Assembly (NCBI GenBank): GCA_024742485.1
Contig: JANSYK010000003.1
Coordinates: 744,001-808,000 of the forward strand
Reading direction: 5' to 3'
DNA from: Alphaproteobacteria bacterium
GTDB lineage: Bacteria; Pseudomonadota; Alphaproteobacteria; Rhizobiales; Rhizobiaceae
DNA length: 64,000 nucleotides
Shown: positions 32,438-42,196 of the stretch, in pieces
How positions within the stretch are numbered: the stretch's first letter is position 1
Layout: every line of letters begins with the position of its first letter
The notes under the pieces: generated by a model
What the model was told of the DNA's origin: nothing
The model's input: the letters and a program-made list of their open reading frames with translations, nothing else
Databases searched by the model: none
Program-made: the position numbers and the translations under genes

Positions 32438-32917
32438 ATGGTGATGAGCGCAGCCGACACCCCCCGCTTGCTGATTGTTGAAGCACGTTTCTATGATGAC
32501 CTGTCCGATTCCCTGCTTCAGGGTGCGCAATCCGCGTTGAAGGACGCTGGCGCCGAATGGGACGTCATCACTGTGCCGGGTGCGTTGGAAATACCGGCGG
32601 CCATCTCGATGGCTTTGGAGGCGGCCGACAACGGCGGAACGGATTACGATGGATTTGTTGCTCTGGGGACGGTTATTCGCGGCGAGACCTACCACTTTGA
32701 AATCGTCGCAAATGAATCCAGCAGAGCGCTGATGGAATTGGCGATCAGTGAGTCGCTTGCCGTTGGCAATGGCATTTTGACGGTTGAAAACCGCGAACAG
32801 GCTTGGGCGCGCGCGCGCGCGCAACCAGGAGCGGGTGATTCCGACAAAGGCGGGTTTGCCGCCCGAGCGGCTCTGACGATGATCGACATCAAAACCAAGT
32901 TTGGCGCAAACGCGTGA
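32438..32917 (+). CDS. ribH: 6,7-dimethyl-8-ribityllumazine synthase
   Basis: Condenses the RibD product with 3,4-dihydroxybutanone phosphate. About 159 aa with family motifs [35 protein letters not shown] and [11 protein letters not shown]. The start is uncertain among ATG 32438, GTG 32441 and ATG 32444; GGAG at 32430 best suits the GTG or the last ATG by spacing. [20 protein letters not shown] replaces the usual ERA-x5-NKG-x2-A stretch closely. It is separated from ribE by 82 bp and overlaps nusB by 4 bp. Confidence 0.95.
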   Translation: MVMSAADTPRLLIVEARFYDDLSDSLLQGAQSALKDAGAEWDVITVPGALEIPAAISMALEAADNGGTDYDGFVALGTVIRGETYHFEIVANESSRALMELAISESLAVGNGILTVENREQAWARARAQPGAGDSDKGGFAARAALTMIDIKTKFGANA

Positions 32918-33411
32918 ACGACGACGGCCAAAATGACAGTGTCAAACCGGCGAACAAACGCGGCGCAGCGCGACTGGCCGCGGTCCAGGCCCTCTATCAG
33001 ATGGATATTGGCGGTACCGGCATGCTTGAGGTCGTCAATGAGTATGAAATGCATCGTCTCGGCAAGGAACTCGATGGCGATCTCTATCGTCAGGCTGATG
33101 CGGATTGGTTTCGTTCGATCGTTTCAGGTGTTGTCGGTCAGCAGCGTGAACTCGACCCCCTGATCCGCTCGTCTCTCACTGACGATTGGCCGCTTTCCCG
33201 GCTCGACTCAACCCTGCGCGCCATCTTGCGGGCGGGGGCCTATGAACTGGCGAGGCGTAAGGATGTCCCGGTTGCAGTGATTGTTACCGAATATATGGAC
33301 GTTGCCTCGGCATTTTTCGAGGACGATGAGCCCAAACTGGTCAATGCTGTTTTGGACCGTCTGGCGGGAAAACTGCGTGGCGAGGGCCAGCAACGATCGC
33401 GTCGGTCCTGA
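32914..33411 (+). CDS. nusB: Transcription antitermination factor NusB
   Basis: All-helical RNA-binding protein that, with NusE, recognises boxA for rRNA antitermination. It has 165 aa. It begins with a polar tail and [20 protein letters not shown], then has the C-terminal [20 protein letters not shown] and [20 protein letters not shown] motifs. GTG start overlaps ribH (GTGA), completing the nrdR-ribD-ribE-ribH-nusB operon. It is convergent with the phosphoesterase gene only 22 bp away with no obvious hairpin between. Confidence 0.95.
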   Translation: MNDDGQNDSVKPANKRGAARLAAVQALYQMDIGGTGMLEVVNEYEMHRLGKELDGDLYRQADADWFRSIVSGVVGQQRELDPLIRSSLTDDWPLSRLDSTLRAILRAGAYELARRKDVPVAVIVTEYMDVASAFFEDDEPKLVNAVLDRLAGKLRGEGQQRSRRS

Positions 33412-33433
33412 TTCTGGTTCTCAGAAACTGATC

Positions 33434-34324
33434 TTAACCCATTTCAATCATGACGATTTCCGGGGGTACGCCAAAGCGTACCGGCAGCATAGAGCAACCC
33501 AATCCGCCTGAAACGATCATTTGTCCGTTGTCTTCGCTCACATGACCATGGGCATAGCGCTGGCCATACCGTGAGGGAACGATCGGTGGGCCCATGAGCG
33601 GCAGGCGAACCTGTCCGCCATGGGTGTGTCCGCTCAAGGTCAGATCAACCCGGGACGGCATTTTCGGAAAGATGTCCGGCTCATGGGCAAGCATGATCAC
33701 CGGGTTATGCTCATCCTTGATCTGTTCCATCGTCCCCGCAAGATCATCCACCCCCCGAAAGCGACCGCGGCCAAGGGGAATGGCCAACTGGTCGCCAAGT
33801 CCTGCGAGCCAGAGCCGTTTTCCTGATGGCAACCCCAATTGAATGGCTCTGTTTTCCAGGACCGGGATGCCGACACGCTCGAGGTGCTCCCGCACGATTG
33901 GTCCGTCAACCCACCAATCATGATTGCCGAGAATTGCGTGTACGCCCAGTGGCGCCTCAAGGTCTGCAAGTGCGCTGCTCCACTGGCGCATGGGCACGAT
34001 GGCGCTTCGAAATCGTTTCAATCCGGCAACATAATCGCCGAGCAGAACCGTCAGGTCAGGCTTCATCGCATTGGTGGTCGCGACGATATGATTGATCCGA
34101 GACATCGGCATCCAGGGTTCACAGGCATGAAAATCCGCCAGAACCGCGACTCGCAACGGGCCACCACCCGCGGATTTGAGGCCCTTGAGGCGCGCAGTTG
34201 TGACACGGTAGCGCGAAACGGCCAGCCGAAACCGCGGTTCAACGGCAAACGCATAGCTGCCCAGCGCTCCGGCAATCAGGGCTCCACCGGCGAGAGTTTT
34301 CAGCAGGCTACGCCGGGTGATCAA
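33434..34324 (-). CDS. Tat-exported metallophosphoesterase (YaeI-like)
   Basis: Calcineurin-like phosphoesterase, 296 aa from TTG 34324. The N-terminus LITRRSLLKTLAGGALIAGA is a twin-arginine signal. Metal-site motifs in order: VLADFHACEP, LLGDYVAG, ILGNHDWW, LAHEPDIF and LSGHTHGGQ. This matches YaeI/LpxH-like enzymes; some relatives act on UDP-diacylglucosamine or cyclic nucleotides, but the usual Tat-dependent role is unproven. The TTG start is inferred: the frame is open to 34726, but no ATG lies near the signal and the upstream residues look random. No convincing Shine-Dalgarno was seen. Confidence 0.85.
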   Translation of the reverse strand: MITRRSLLKTLAGGALIAGALGSYAFAVEPRFRLAVSRYRVTTARLKGLKSAGGGPLRVAVLADFHACEPWMPMSRINHIVATTNAMKPDLTVLLGDYVAGLKRFRSAIVPMRQWSSALADLEAPLGVHAILGNHDWWVDGPIVREHLERVGIPVLENRAIQLGLPSGKRLWLAGLGDQLAIPLGRGRFRGVDDLAGTMEQIKDEHNPVIMLAHEPDIFPKMPSRVDLTLSGHTHGGQVRLPLMGPPIVPSRYGQRYAHGHVSEDNGQMIVSGGLGCSMLPVRFGVPPEIVMIEMG

Positions 34325-34824
34325 TTGGACACACGGACCCGGCGGCCGGTGGATGAACCCGATCGCTCGATGCTCGAATATGGCGGGTGGCCATGTCGGG
34401 ATTTGGTGTGTGATCGCATGGAAATTCAGCTCCCTGGTGCGAGAGTGCCACCTGTCCCGTGCCAGTTGCTGGTTCTGGATCCGGCACTGCCAGGCCAATA
34501 GGGGCAGCGAGCAGCTATCGCGCCGCATTCGGGCGATATTAAGGTGGTTGTCGCGCTGTGTCTCGCGTGTAAATCGTTTCGGGCTGGTAACAACTTTCGC
34601 ACCCACCCGAGGAACGATTGGTCGGGCTGGCAGGCAGGGCTGGTGTTGCTGATTTCGGATACCCGGCCGCCGTGAGGGCAAGCTTTCGCCAAGACACTCG
34701 TCATTGCTGCGCATTTGCAGCAGCAAGGGTGCAAATCTGCGGCCGAATGCGAATAGTCAGCTTGCGTGGTTTGGCCGTTTGCTCCTAGATCGGCAAAACG
34801 GTGGCAAAAGAGGATGCGTCAGCC
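34325..34824. other. Intergenic stretch without a recognised gene
   Basis: About 475-500 bp between the divergent phosphoesterase and flavoprotein genes. The open frames here are extensions of those two genes and show no family resemblance. It must hold both promoters. No tRNA, riboswitch core or repeat was recognised. Confidence 0.5.
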
Positions 34825-37374
34825 ATGCAAAATCACAGAAGGGTCGTGGTCATCGGCGGCGGAGTGGTGGGCTGTTCCGTCTTGTTTCATCTCGCCAGAG
34901 CGGGATGGACGGACACTGTGCTGGTCGAACGTTCGGAGCTGACATCGGGGTCCTCCTGGCACGCGGCAGGTGGTTTTCATACGCTGAACGGTGACCCAAA
35001 TGTCGCGAAGCTGCAAGCCTACACCGTGTCACTCTATGAGGAGTTGGAAGCCCTGTCCGGCCAATCTTGCGGCCTCCATCTGACCGGTGGCGTGATGATG
35101 GCCGACAGCGAAGAGCGCATGAACTTCTTGCGCTATACCCACGCCACCGGCCGCGCACTTGGCATGGAAACTGAAATCATCACGCCGTCCGAAGCCAAGG
35201 TTATGTTTCCGCTGATGGATGAAACGAATTTTGTCGGTGCGCTCTGGGATCCCGTCGAGGGGCATCTTGATCCATCCGGCACGACCCATGCCTATGCCAA
35301 AGCCGCCCAGAAACTGGGAGCGACGATCGAGCTTCGAAATCCGGTAACGGACATCACGCAGGATGCGGACGGAACCTGGAACGTGGTGACCGAAAACGGT
35401 GTCATCAGGGCCGAACATGTGGTCAATGCCGGCGGACTGTGGGCGCGGGAGGTCGGTCGCATGGTGGGGCTGGAACTGCCTGTTCTGGCGATGGAGCACA
35501 TGTATCTGCTGACGGAAACCGTTCCCGAAGTGCTTGAGTTCAACAGCCAAACCGGTCGAGAGCTTGCCGGAGTCATCGATTTCAAGGGCGAGATCTATAC
35601 CCGCCAGGAGCGCGACGGTCTTTTACTCGGAACCTATGAAAAGGCCTGCGTGCCGTGGTCACCGCGCCAGACACCCTGGGACTTCGGCCATGAATTGCTC
35701 CAGCCGGATCTCGACAGGATCGCACCATCGCTGGAAGTTGCATTTGAGCATTTCCCAACCTTCGCCAATGCCGGCATCAAACAGACCGTCAATGGACCCT
35801 TCACCTTTGCACCCGACGGGAATCCGCTCGTTGGTCCTGTGCGGGGTTTGACCAATTTCTGGTCGGCCTGCGCCGTGATGGCCGGGTTTTCACAAGGTGG
35901 CGGCGTTGGTTTGGCATTGGCCAACTGGATGGTTGAGGGCGATCCGGGGCACGACATTTTCGGTATGGATGTCGCACGATACGGTGATTACACATCCTTG
36001 CGCTACACCAATGCCAAGGTACGGGAAAACTACGCGCGCCGGTTCTCGATCCGCTTTCCCAATGAGGAGCTGCCCGCGGCACGTCCGCAACAAACGACGC
36101 CGCTCTACGATGTCATGGTGCGCGACAACAATGCCGTCATGGGCGATACTTGGGGCCTGGAGACACCTTTGTGGTTCGCACCGGCCGGAACCGAGGCGAA
36201 AGATGTGCTCTCGTTTCACCGTTCAAACGATTTCGAACATATCGGCAATGAGGTTCGCGCCGTGCGGGAGCGTGTCGGCATCACGGAGATTGCCAATTTT
36301 GCCAAATATCAGATCACGGGTGAGGGGGCCGAAGCCTGGCTGTCGCATCTGATGACGAACACCATGCCGCGCACGGGCAGGCTTGTTCTTACACCCATGC
36401 TCAATGAGCGCGGCAAGCTGATCGGCGATTTCACCATTGCCAAGGCCGATGACAGTCGATTCATGATCTGGGGGTCCAGCGGTGCACAAATCTATCACAT
36501 GCGCTGGTTCGAGCAGCATCTTCCAACCGACGGGTCCGTGCAGATCCACCGCTATGGGCAGACTCTGGTCGGCCTGTCGGTTGCCGGACCGCGCGCTCGT
36601 GACGTGCTGGAAGCCCTTGCCGATATCGATGTGTCGAATGCGTCGTTCCGATTCATGGATTTTCGGGAAATGGATGTGGCCGGGTGCCCCTGCATGGTGA
36701 ACCGGATTTCCTATACAGGTGACCTGGGCTACGAAATCTGGATGGAGCCCGCGTACCAACGGTCAGTCTATCACGCCATAAAGGCGGCCGGCCAGGCCCA
36801 TGGCATTGTCGATTTCGGAATGCGCGCGCTGCTTTCCATGCGACTGGAGAAGAATTTTCCGACGTGGTTTGCGGAACTGCGCCCCATCTATGGGGCCTAT
36901 GAAGGCGCGATGGATCGCTTTGTCAAATTGGCGAAGAACGATTTTATCGGGCGTGCCGCCGCCGCTCAGGAACAGACAGACGGACCAAAACTGCGTCGCG
37001 TGTCCTTGATCATTGACACCGAAAACACCGATGTCATGGGAGACGAACCGGTCTGGGCCCGCGTTGGTGTTGAAGACTTTGGCGTGGTGACACCACCGCA
37101 CGGCTATGGCGCACCGCGATACGAATCGAACGGCGATCGGACGACCAATCCGGAAGCACAGACGGATGGCGAATGGCGGGTCGTCGGCTGGGTGACATCC
37201 GGAGGATTTGGCCACAGCGTGATGCTGTCGCTGGCGCAGGCCTATGTGCCAGCGGGTCTCGCGGAGCGGACCGAGGCGAACCTTTTTCAGGTTGAAATTC
37301 TGGGGCAGCGATGTCCCGCGCGGATCGCCATGGAACCACCATTCGACCCCGCTGGAGAGAAGATGCGCGGGTGA
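34825..37374 (+). CDS. Dimethylglycine/sarcosine dehydrogenase-like flavoprotein with GcvT domains
   Basis: 849 aa in four parts: an FAD-binding DAO domain (RRVVVIGGGVVGCSVLFHLA), an FAO_M segment, a GCV_T aminomethyl-folate domain (from about residue 425) and a GCV_T C-terminal barrel. The FAD-linking His of mammalian dimethylglycine dehydrogenase has a counterpart in GSSWHAAGGF (His46). Relatives demethylate dimethylglycine or sarcosine and pass the carbon to tetrahydrofolate; some roseobacter-type relatives act on DMSP, so the substrate is open. ATG 34825 is preferred (GAGG upstream) over GTG 34801. Electron acceptor genes are not adjacent. An MFS carrier gene follows and may supply the substrate. 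Confidence 0.88.
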   Translation: MQNHRRVVVIGGGVVGCSVLFHLARAGWTDTVLVERSELTSGSSWHAAGGFHTLNGDPNVAKLQAYTVSLYEELEALSGQSCGLHLTGGVMMADSEERMNFLRYTHATGRALGMETEIITPSEAKVMFPLMDETNFVGALWDPVEGHLDPSGTTHAYAKAAQKLGATIELRNPVTDITQDADGTWNVVTENGVIRAEHVVNAGGLWAREVGRMVGLELPVLAMEHMYLLTETVPEVLEFNSQTGRELAGVIDFKGEIYTRQERDGLLLGTYEKACVPWSPRQTPWDFGHELLQPDLDRIAPSLEVAFEHFPTFANAGIKQTVNGPFTFAPDGNPLVGPVRGLTNFWSACAVMAGFSQGGGVGLALANWMVEGDPGHDIFGMDVARYGDYTSLRYTNAKVRENYARRFSIRFPNEELPAARPQQTTPLYDVMVRDNNAVMGDTWGLETPLWFAPAGTEAKDVLSFHRSNDFEHIGNEVRAVRERVGITEIANFAKYQITGEGAEAWLSHLMTNTMPRTGRLVLTPMLNERGKLIGDFTIAKADDSRFMIWGSSGAQIYHMRWFEQHLPTDGSVQIHRYGQTLVGLSVAGPRARDVLEALADIDVSNASFRFMDFREMDVAGCPCMVNRISYTGDLGYEIWMEPAYQRSVYHAIKAAGQAHGIVDFGMRALLSMRLEKNFPTWFAELRPIYGAYEGAMDRFVKLAKNDFIGRAAAAQEQTDGPKLRRVSLIIDTENTDVMGDEPVWARVGVEDFGVVTPPHGYGAPRYESNGDRTTNPEAQTDGEWRVVGWVTSGGFGHSVMLSLAQAYVPAGLAERTEANLFQVEILGQRCPARIAMEPPFDPAGEKMRG

Positions 37375-37590
37375 CTTGGCGCCGAGCGTGGGGCCGAGGA
37401 GGGGACGCACCGCGATTGAGTTTCACCGATTTGTGAGATAACACCGCAAGATCGGATGAGCGAACCTGATTGCGATCTGCTATGAGCAATGGACCGGGTT
37501 CCCTTCACCAGGCAGCAAACAAGCAGCGCGTCCAGTCCAGTTGGGCGATATGCCGGTTTGTTCCTTTGATCAACGCCGCAAAGGTGCGTT

Positions 37591-38820
37591 ATGAGCAGTC
37601 ATGAGGCCGCTGACCAACTTGCGTTGGCAAAGCGAAATACCCTGGTACTGGCGTCAGCAAACGCCTTCCTGGGTGCCTGCGCCCCAATAGCCATCTCGCT
37701 CGGCGCGATCATTGGCGATTACCTGCTTGATGAGGACAAGTCCCTCGCGACAGCACCAGTCACCGGATTCAATCTGGGAGTTGCTCTCGGTGCACTCCCG
37801 GCCGCATGGCTGATGCGGCTGATCGGGCGGCGTTACGGCTTCATGACGGGAGCGTTGATCACCGGGTTGGGCGGTCTGTCGGCAGCCCTGGCGTTGTTCC
37901 AGCTCAATTTCTGGTTTTTCGCCGCCAGTCTGCTGCTTGTGGGAATAGGCGGTGCCTTTGTCCAGCAATACCGGTTTGCTGCCGCCGATGGCGCCCCGGA
38001 GAGTTTCAAGGCGCAGGCCATCTCATGGGTGTTGATTGGCGGCATATTTGCAGCGATCATTGGTCCACAAACGGTGATATTCGCCCGCGATCTGTTTGCC
38101 CCCACATTGTTTGCAGGCGCCTATGCGGGCTTGTTTGTGCTGTCGATGATCGGCATGGGCATCCTCTTCCTGCTTCAGATCAAGGAGCATTCGGTCCTGC
38201 TGGACGATACGCCGGAAGAGCCCGCGAGGCCTCTGCGGGAGATTGTCGGACAGCGGAGCTTTCTGACAGCTTTGGCCTGTGGTGTGTGTTCTTTCGCCCT
38301 CATGTCGTTCATGATGACCGGCGCACCTCTTGCGATGATCGGCTGCGGCTATTCGACGGATCTGGCAACGCTCGGCATCCAGTGGCATGTCCTCGCCATG
38401 TTCGGACCGAGCTTCTTCACAGGCAAGCTGATCGCCCGGTTCGGCCGCGAGACCATTGTTGCAACCGGTTTGGTCAGTTTGATCTGCTGCGCCATTATTG
38501 CCAGCCTGGGGATCGAAATCTGGAACTTCTGGCTGGCACTGATCCTGCTCGGTATCGGCTGGAATTTTGGGTTCATCGGGGCTACGGCCATGGTTACGCG
38601 AACCTACCGGCAGTCCGAAAAGAACAAGGTTCAGGGTGTTCACGACGTCATTCTGTTTGGCACGGTTGCGTTCAGTTCGCTGATGTCGGGGCAGGTCCTG
38701 AACGCATTTGGCTGGGACGGAATCATCATGATTGTGTGGCCAATCGCCGGACTGTGTTTGGTATTGCTTTGGTTGCAGGTAAGGAGCGAACGCAAGAATC
38801 GGGCGTTTGCACTCCAATAA
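37591..38820 (+). CDS. MFS transporter
   Basis: 409-aa twelve-helix major facilitator protein. The loop 2-3 segment WLMRLIGRRYGFMTGA is the MFS motif A equivalent, and the second half has FTGKLIARFGRETIVATG. AAAGGTG precedes the ATG. Substrate unknown. It follows the dimethylglycine-dehydrogenase-like gene after 216 bp on the same strand; a role in uptake of a methylated amine is a guess from location only. Confidence 0.85.
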   Translation: MSSHEAADQLALAKRNTLVLASANAFLGACAPIAISLGAIIGDYLLDEDKSLATAPVTGFNLGVALGALPAAWLMRLIGRRYGFMTGALITGLGGLSAALALFQLNFWFFAASLLLVGIGGAFVQQYRFAAADGAPESFKAQAISWVLIGGIFAAIIGPQTVIFARDLFAPTLFAGAYAGLFVLSMIGMGILFLLQIKEHSVLLDDTPEEPARPLREIVGQRSFLTALACGVCSFALMSFMMTGAPLAMIGCGYSTDLATLGIQWHVLAMFGPSFFTGKLIARFGRETIVATGLVSLICCAIIASLGIEIWNFWLALILLGIGWNFGFIGATAMVTRTYRQSEKNKVQGVHDVILFGTVAFSSLMSGQVLNAFGWDGIIMIVWPIAGLCLVLLWLQVRSERKNRAFALQ

Positions 38821-38990
38821 GCGCTACTTTCGTCCGAAAGGCGGTGCAATTTCTCAACTAGTTCTTGACGGAGCGGACCGGTGCCGCCATTACATGCGCG
38901 ACGCGGCAGCTGGTGCTTCACCGGCACCCATGCCGCTTGACGTAACCGCCGGTATGGGACTGAAATTCCGGCACATAGGAGGGAATAGCC

Positions 38991-41120
38991 TTGACATTGT
39001 TACTTGCTGTCATCGCTTGTGGTCTGCTGTCGATTGTCTTTGCAATTTGGGCAACACAATCCGTGCTTGCTGCCGACCAGGGCAATGAGCGCATGCAGGA
39101 AATCGCCGGCGCAATCCGAGAGGGCGCGCAGGCCTATCTGAACCGGCAATATACGACCATTGCGATCGTGGGGGCGGTGGTATTCGTCATCACCTGGTTG
39201 CTGCTGTCTTCGTTGGCCGCGTTTGGTTTCCTGATCGGTGCGGTTCTTTCCGGCGCCGCCGGTTATATCGGCATGCATGTCTCCGTTCGCGCCAATGTTC
39301 GCACGGCTCAGGCGGCCTCCAATAGTCTCGCCTCGGGCCTCGATATCGCCTTCAAGTCTGGTGCCATCACCGGCATGCTGGTGGCGGGGCTGGCACTCCT
39401 TGGTGTCTCCGTTTACTACTACGTGCTGACCGGTCCCATGGGGTATGGGGTTGCCGACCGTACGGTCATTGATTCCCTGGTAGCCCTCGGCTTCGGTGCT
39501 TCACTGATATCCATTTTTGCCCGGCTTGGCGGCGGCATCTTCACCAAGGGCGCCGATGTCGGCGGTGATCTGGTCGGCAAGGTTGAGGCCGGCATACCGG
39601 AAGACGATCCGCGCAATCCGGCGACCATTGCCGACAATGTCGGTGACAATGTCGGTGACTGTGCCGGCATGGCTGCCGATTTGTTCGAGACCTACGCAGT
39701 TTCGGTCGTCGCAACGATGGTTCTCGGCGCGATTTTCTTCGCCGGTTCTCCGGCGCTGGATGCTGTGATGGTCTATCCGCTGGTCATCTGCGCAACGTGC
39801 ATCATTACATCCATTGTCGGTGTCTTCTTCGTGAAGCTGGGTGCCAATGGATCGATCATGGGCGCTCTGTACAAGGGCCTGTTCGCAACGGGCGTATTGT
39901 CGATCGTTGGCCTGGCCATCGCCACCCAACTGACCGTTGGCTGGGGCCAGGTCGGAGAAGCCGATTTCACCGGATTGGGTCTGTTCATCTGCGGGATCGT
40001 TGGTCTTGTGGTGACCGGCCTCATCGTCTGGATCACGGAATACTACACCGGTACGGACAAGCGACCGGTCAACTCGATCGCCCAGGCATCGGTGACGGGT
40101 CATGGTACCAATGTCATCCAGGGACTGGCTGTTTCGCTTGAAGCAACGGCTCTGCCTGCCATCGTCATCATTGGCGGCATCATTGCGACATCACAACTTG
40201 GCGGTCTGTTCGGGACCGGCATCGCGGTGACAGCGATGCTTGGTATTGCCGGCATGATCGTCGCACTCGACGCCTTCGGTCCGGTAACCGACAATGCCGG
40301 TGGCATTGCTGAAATGTCCGGTCTGCCTGCGGAAGTGCGCAAATCAACCGATGCACTGGATGCGGTTGGCAACACGACAAAGGCCGTGACCAAGGGCTAC
40401 GCCATCGGTTCGGCTGGCCTTGGTGCGCTGGTTCTGTTTGCTGCCTATTCCAATGACCTGGCCTTCTTCGCCAACAATTCGGATCAGTTTCCGTATTTTG
40501 CGGATATCGGTGACATCTCCTTCAGCCTGTCCAACCCCTATGTTGTCGCAGGCCTGATTTTCGGCGGGCTGATACCCTATCTGTTCGGCGGCATTGCCAT
40601 GACGGCCGTTGGCCGTGCTGGCGGCACGGTTGTCCAGGAAGTTCGCCGGCAATTCAAGGAAAAGCCGGGTATTCTGGAAGGCAAGGATCGTCCGGATTAC
40701 GCCCGGGCTGTGGACATCCTCACCAAGGCTGCCATCAAGGAAATGATCATTCCGTCCTTGCTGCCGGTTCTGGCACCGCTGGTGGTCTACTTCGGTGTTC
40801 TGCTGATTTCCGGATCGAAAGCATCGGCCTTTGCAGCGCTTGGCGCTTCGCTTCTCGGCGTGATTGTCAACGGACTGTTCGTGGCGATATCCATGACCTC
40901 CGGTGGCGGCGCTTGGGACAACGCCAAAAAATCCTTCGAAGACGGATTTGTCGATGAGGATGGCGTGAAGCACGAAAAGGGCGGAGAAGCCCACAAGGCA
41001 TCGGTCACCGGCGATACCGTGGGCGATCCCTACAAGGATACCGCCGGTCCGGCAGTCAATCCTGCCATCAAGATCACCAATATTGTCGCCCTGTTGCTTT
41101 TGGCTGTATTGGCGCACTAA
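38991..41120 (+). CDS. hppA: Membrane-bound H+-translocating pyrophosphatase, K+-independent type
   Basis: Pumps protons while hydrolysing PPi; 709 aa, about 16 helices. The PPi-binding motifs are [35 protein letters not shown] and the C-terminal [18 protein letters not shown]. Lys464 in [12 protein letters not shown] marks the K+-independent class, where K+-dependent pumps have Ala. The TTG start is well supported: AGGAGGG at 38977-38983, 7 nt upstream, and no in-frame ATG nearby. It is monocistronic, ended by a strong terminator. Such pumps are typical of Hyphomicrobiales and sit near the bamE locus. Confidence 0.97.
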   Translation: MTLLLAVIACGLLSIVFAIWATQSVLAADQGNERMQEIAGAIREGAQAYLNRQYTTIAIVGAVVFVITWLLLSSLAAFGFLIGAVLSGAAGYIGMHVSVRANVRTAQAASNSLASGLDIAFKSGAITGMLVAGLALLGVSVYYYVLTGPMGYGVADRTVIDSLVALGFGASLISIFARLGGGIFTKGADVGGDLVGKVEAGIPEDDPRNPATIADNVGDNVGDCAGMAADLFETYAVSVVATMVLGAIFFAGSPALDAVMVYPLVICATCIITSIVGVFFVKLGANGSIMGALYKGLFATGVLSIVGLAIATQLTVGWGQVGEADFTGLGLFICGIVGLVVTGLIVWITEYYTGTDKRPVNSIAQASVTGHGTNVIQGLAVSLEATALPAIVIIGGIIATSQLGGLFGTGIAVTAMLGIAGMIVALDAFGPVTDNAGGIAEMSGLPAEVRKSTDALDAVGNTTKAVTKGYAIGSAGLGALVLFAAYSNDLAFFANNSDQFPYFADIGDISFSLSNPYVVAGLIFGGLIPYLFGGIAMTAVGRAGGTVVQEVRRQFKEKPGILEGKDRPDYARAVDILTKAAIKEMIIPSLLPVLAPLVVYFGVLLISGSKASAFAALGASLLGVIVNGLFVAISMTSGGGAWDNAKKSFEDGFVDEDGVKHEKGGEAHKASVTGDTVGDPYKDTAGPAVNPAIKITNIVALLLLAVLAH

Positions 41121-41166
41121 AGATGAAACAACTTCCAGTCAGTGCTTGACTGGGATTCGAAAAAGG

Positions 41167-41193
41167 AACCCGCGGCATGCCGCGGGTTTTTTT
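41167..41193 (+). terminator. Rho-independent terminator of hppA
   Basis: Perfect 22-bp palindrome AACCCGCGGCATGCCGCGGG-TT followed by a run of seven T. It lies 46 nt after the hppA stop. Confidence 0.95.
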
Positions 41194-41417
41194 GTCGTGA
41201 ATTCAAATATCTATCGCGAATCAACCAATCCGAATTGAACGAGAGAGGACCAAAATGCAGGCTCAGCGCCCGGAAGAGGGCGATTTCGACTGATGCCGGA
41301 TTGCAACGCTTTGCAACAAATAGTGGTCGCGGCCGATCTGAATCTTGAATTGTGGCAACGGGCCAGTATTAATTAACCATCTTTTGGGGCATCGGGATTA
41401 CTTGGGGATATTTGAAT

Positions 41418-41990
41418 ATGCACTTTCTACGCATATTTGCAGCGATTGCTTCGTTACATCTTCTGGCGCTGACGCAGGCGCATGGAGCCGACGAGCCGGA
41501 AACGCAATTCGGCAGGAACGCACATTATTGGGAAGTTCGATTCGGTGCTGGCGCCTACGACTTTGGTCCGGCAACACCGCAGGTCTTCGACGGTGTGGTG
41601 TTGAATGGTGAGATCCTCGCTCCATCACCGGATTTTCTTGATGTTCTTGGTTCGCCGAGGCCATATCTGGGCGGCGACTACGCGCTTTCCGACGACCCGA
41701 TCCATATGATCTATCTGGGATTGAACTGGGAACTTTATCTGTCGAAGAAGTTTTATCTCGGGTTCAGCGGAGGTGGTGCCTGGAGCAGTTCGGAAGTGAC
41801 GACCAGCTCATCGGGGGCAACAAAGGACCTTGGTTCATCAACTCTGTTTCACCTGCAGCTCAGTGCCGGCTACGATCTGACCTCGGCCATTACCATGCAG
41901 ATATATTATAACCACTTTTCCAACGCCAATCTGCGCAATGCCAACACCGGTCTCGAATCGATTGGCGGCCGTGTGGGCCTTCGGTACTAG
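41418..41990 (+). CDS. Acyloxyacyl hydrolase / PagL-like lipid A 3-O-deacylase
   Basis: 190-aa outer-membrane beta-barrel enzyme candidate. A Sec signal peptide (MHFLRIFAAIASLHLLALTQ, cleavage near AHG-A) is followed by alternating beta strands. The C-terminal motif YYNHFSNANLRNANTGLE gives His166, Ser168 and Glu180, the same 2- and 12-residue spacing as the catalytic His126-Ser128-Glu140 of Pseudomonas PagL. It ends in a terminal aromatic residue, normal for barrel insertion. The expected role is removal of a 3-hydroxyacyl chain from lipid A. GGGGA lies about 10 nt before ATG 41418. It stands alone between hppA and bamE. Confidence 0.85.
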   Translation: MHFLRIFAAIASLHLLALTQAHGADEPETQFGRNAHYWEVRFGAGAYDFGPATPQVFDGVVLNGEILAPSPDFLDVLGSPRPYLGGDYALSDDPIHMIYLGLNWELYLSKKFYLGFSGGGAWSSSEVTTSSSGATKDLGSSTLFHLQLSAGYDLTSAITMQIYYNHFSNANLRNANTGLESIGGRVGLRY

Positions 41991-42052
41991 GGTTTTTCCC
42001 ATTTGGCGAATGCGTCCCGACTGTACCGGTCTCTGGTTTCATTGATACATCA

Positions 42053-42094
42053 TTCAGGTTTTGACGAATCCATCAAAACCTGAATCGCTCCGAC
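42053..42094. repeat. Palindromic intergenic repeat, copy 2
   Basis: Perfect 12-bp arms TTCAGGTTTTGA and TCAAAACCTGAA with an 8-nt spacer, followed by TCGCTCCGAC. It is the cleaner of two copies (other at 2290-2331) and again lies between convergent genes. Confidence 0.75.
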
Positions 42095-42196
42095 TCAGTT
42101 TGATCCGCACCAAGCTGAATCGGCTTGGTGGGTTCGGACTACCATAAAGAAAAACTGAGACCTGCCGATGAACGCTTGGCGACGCCGGGAACCGGC

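Noticed and set aside
32808-32821. GC-alternating run in ribH as a repeat element
   Set aside because: It encodes the conserved ARARAQ stretch and needs no other explanation.
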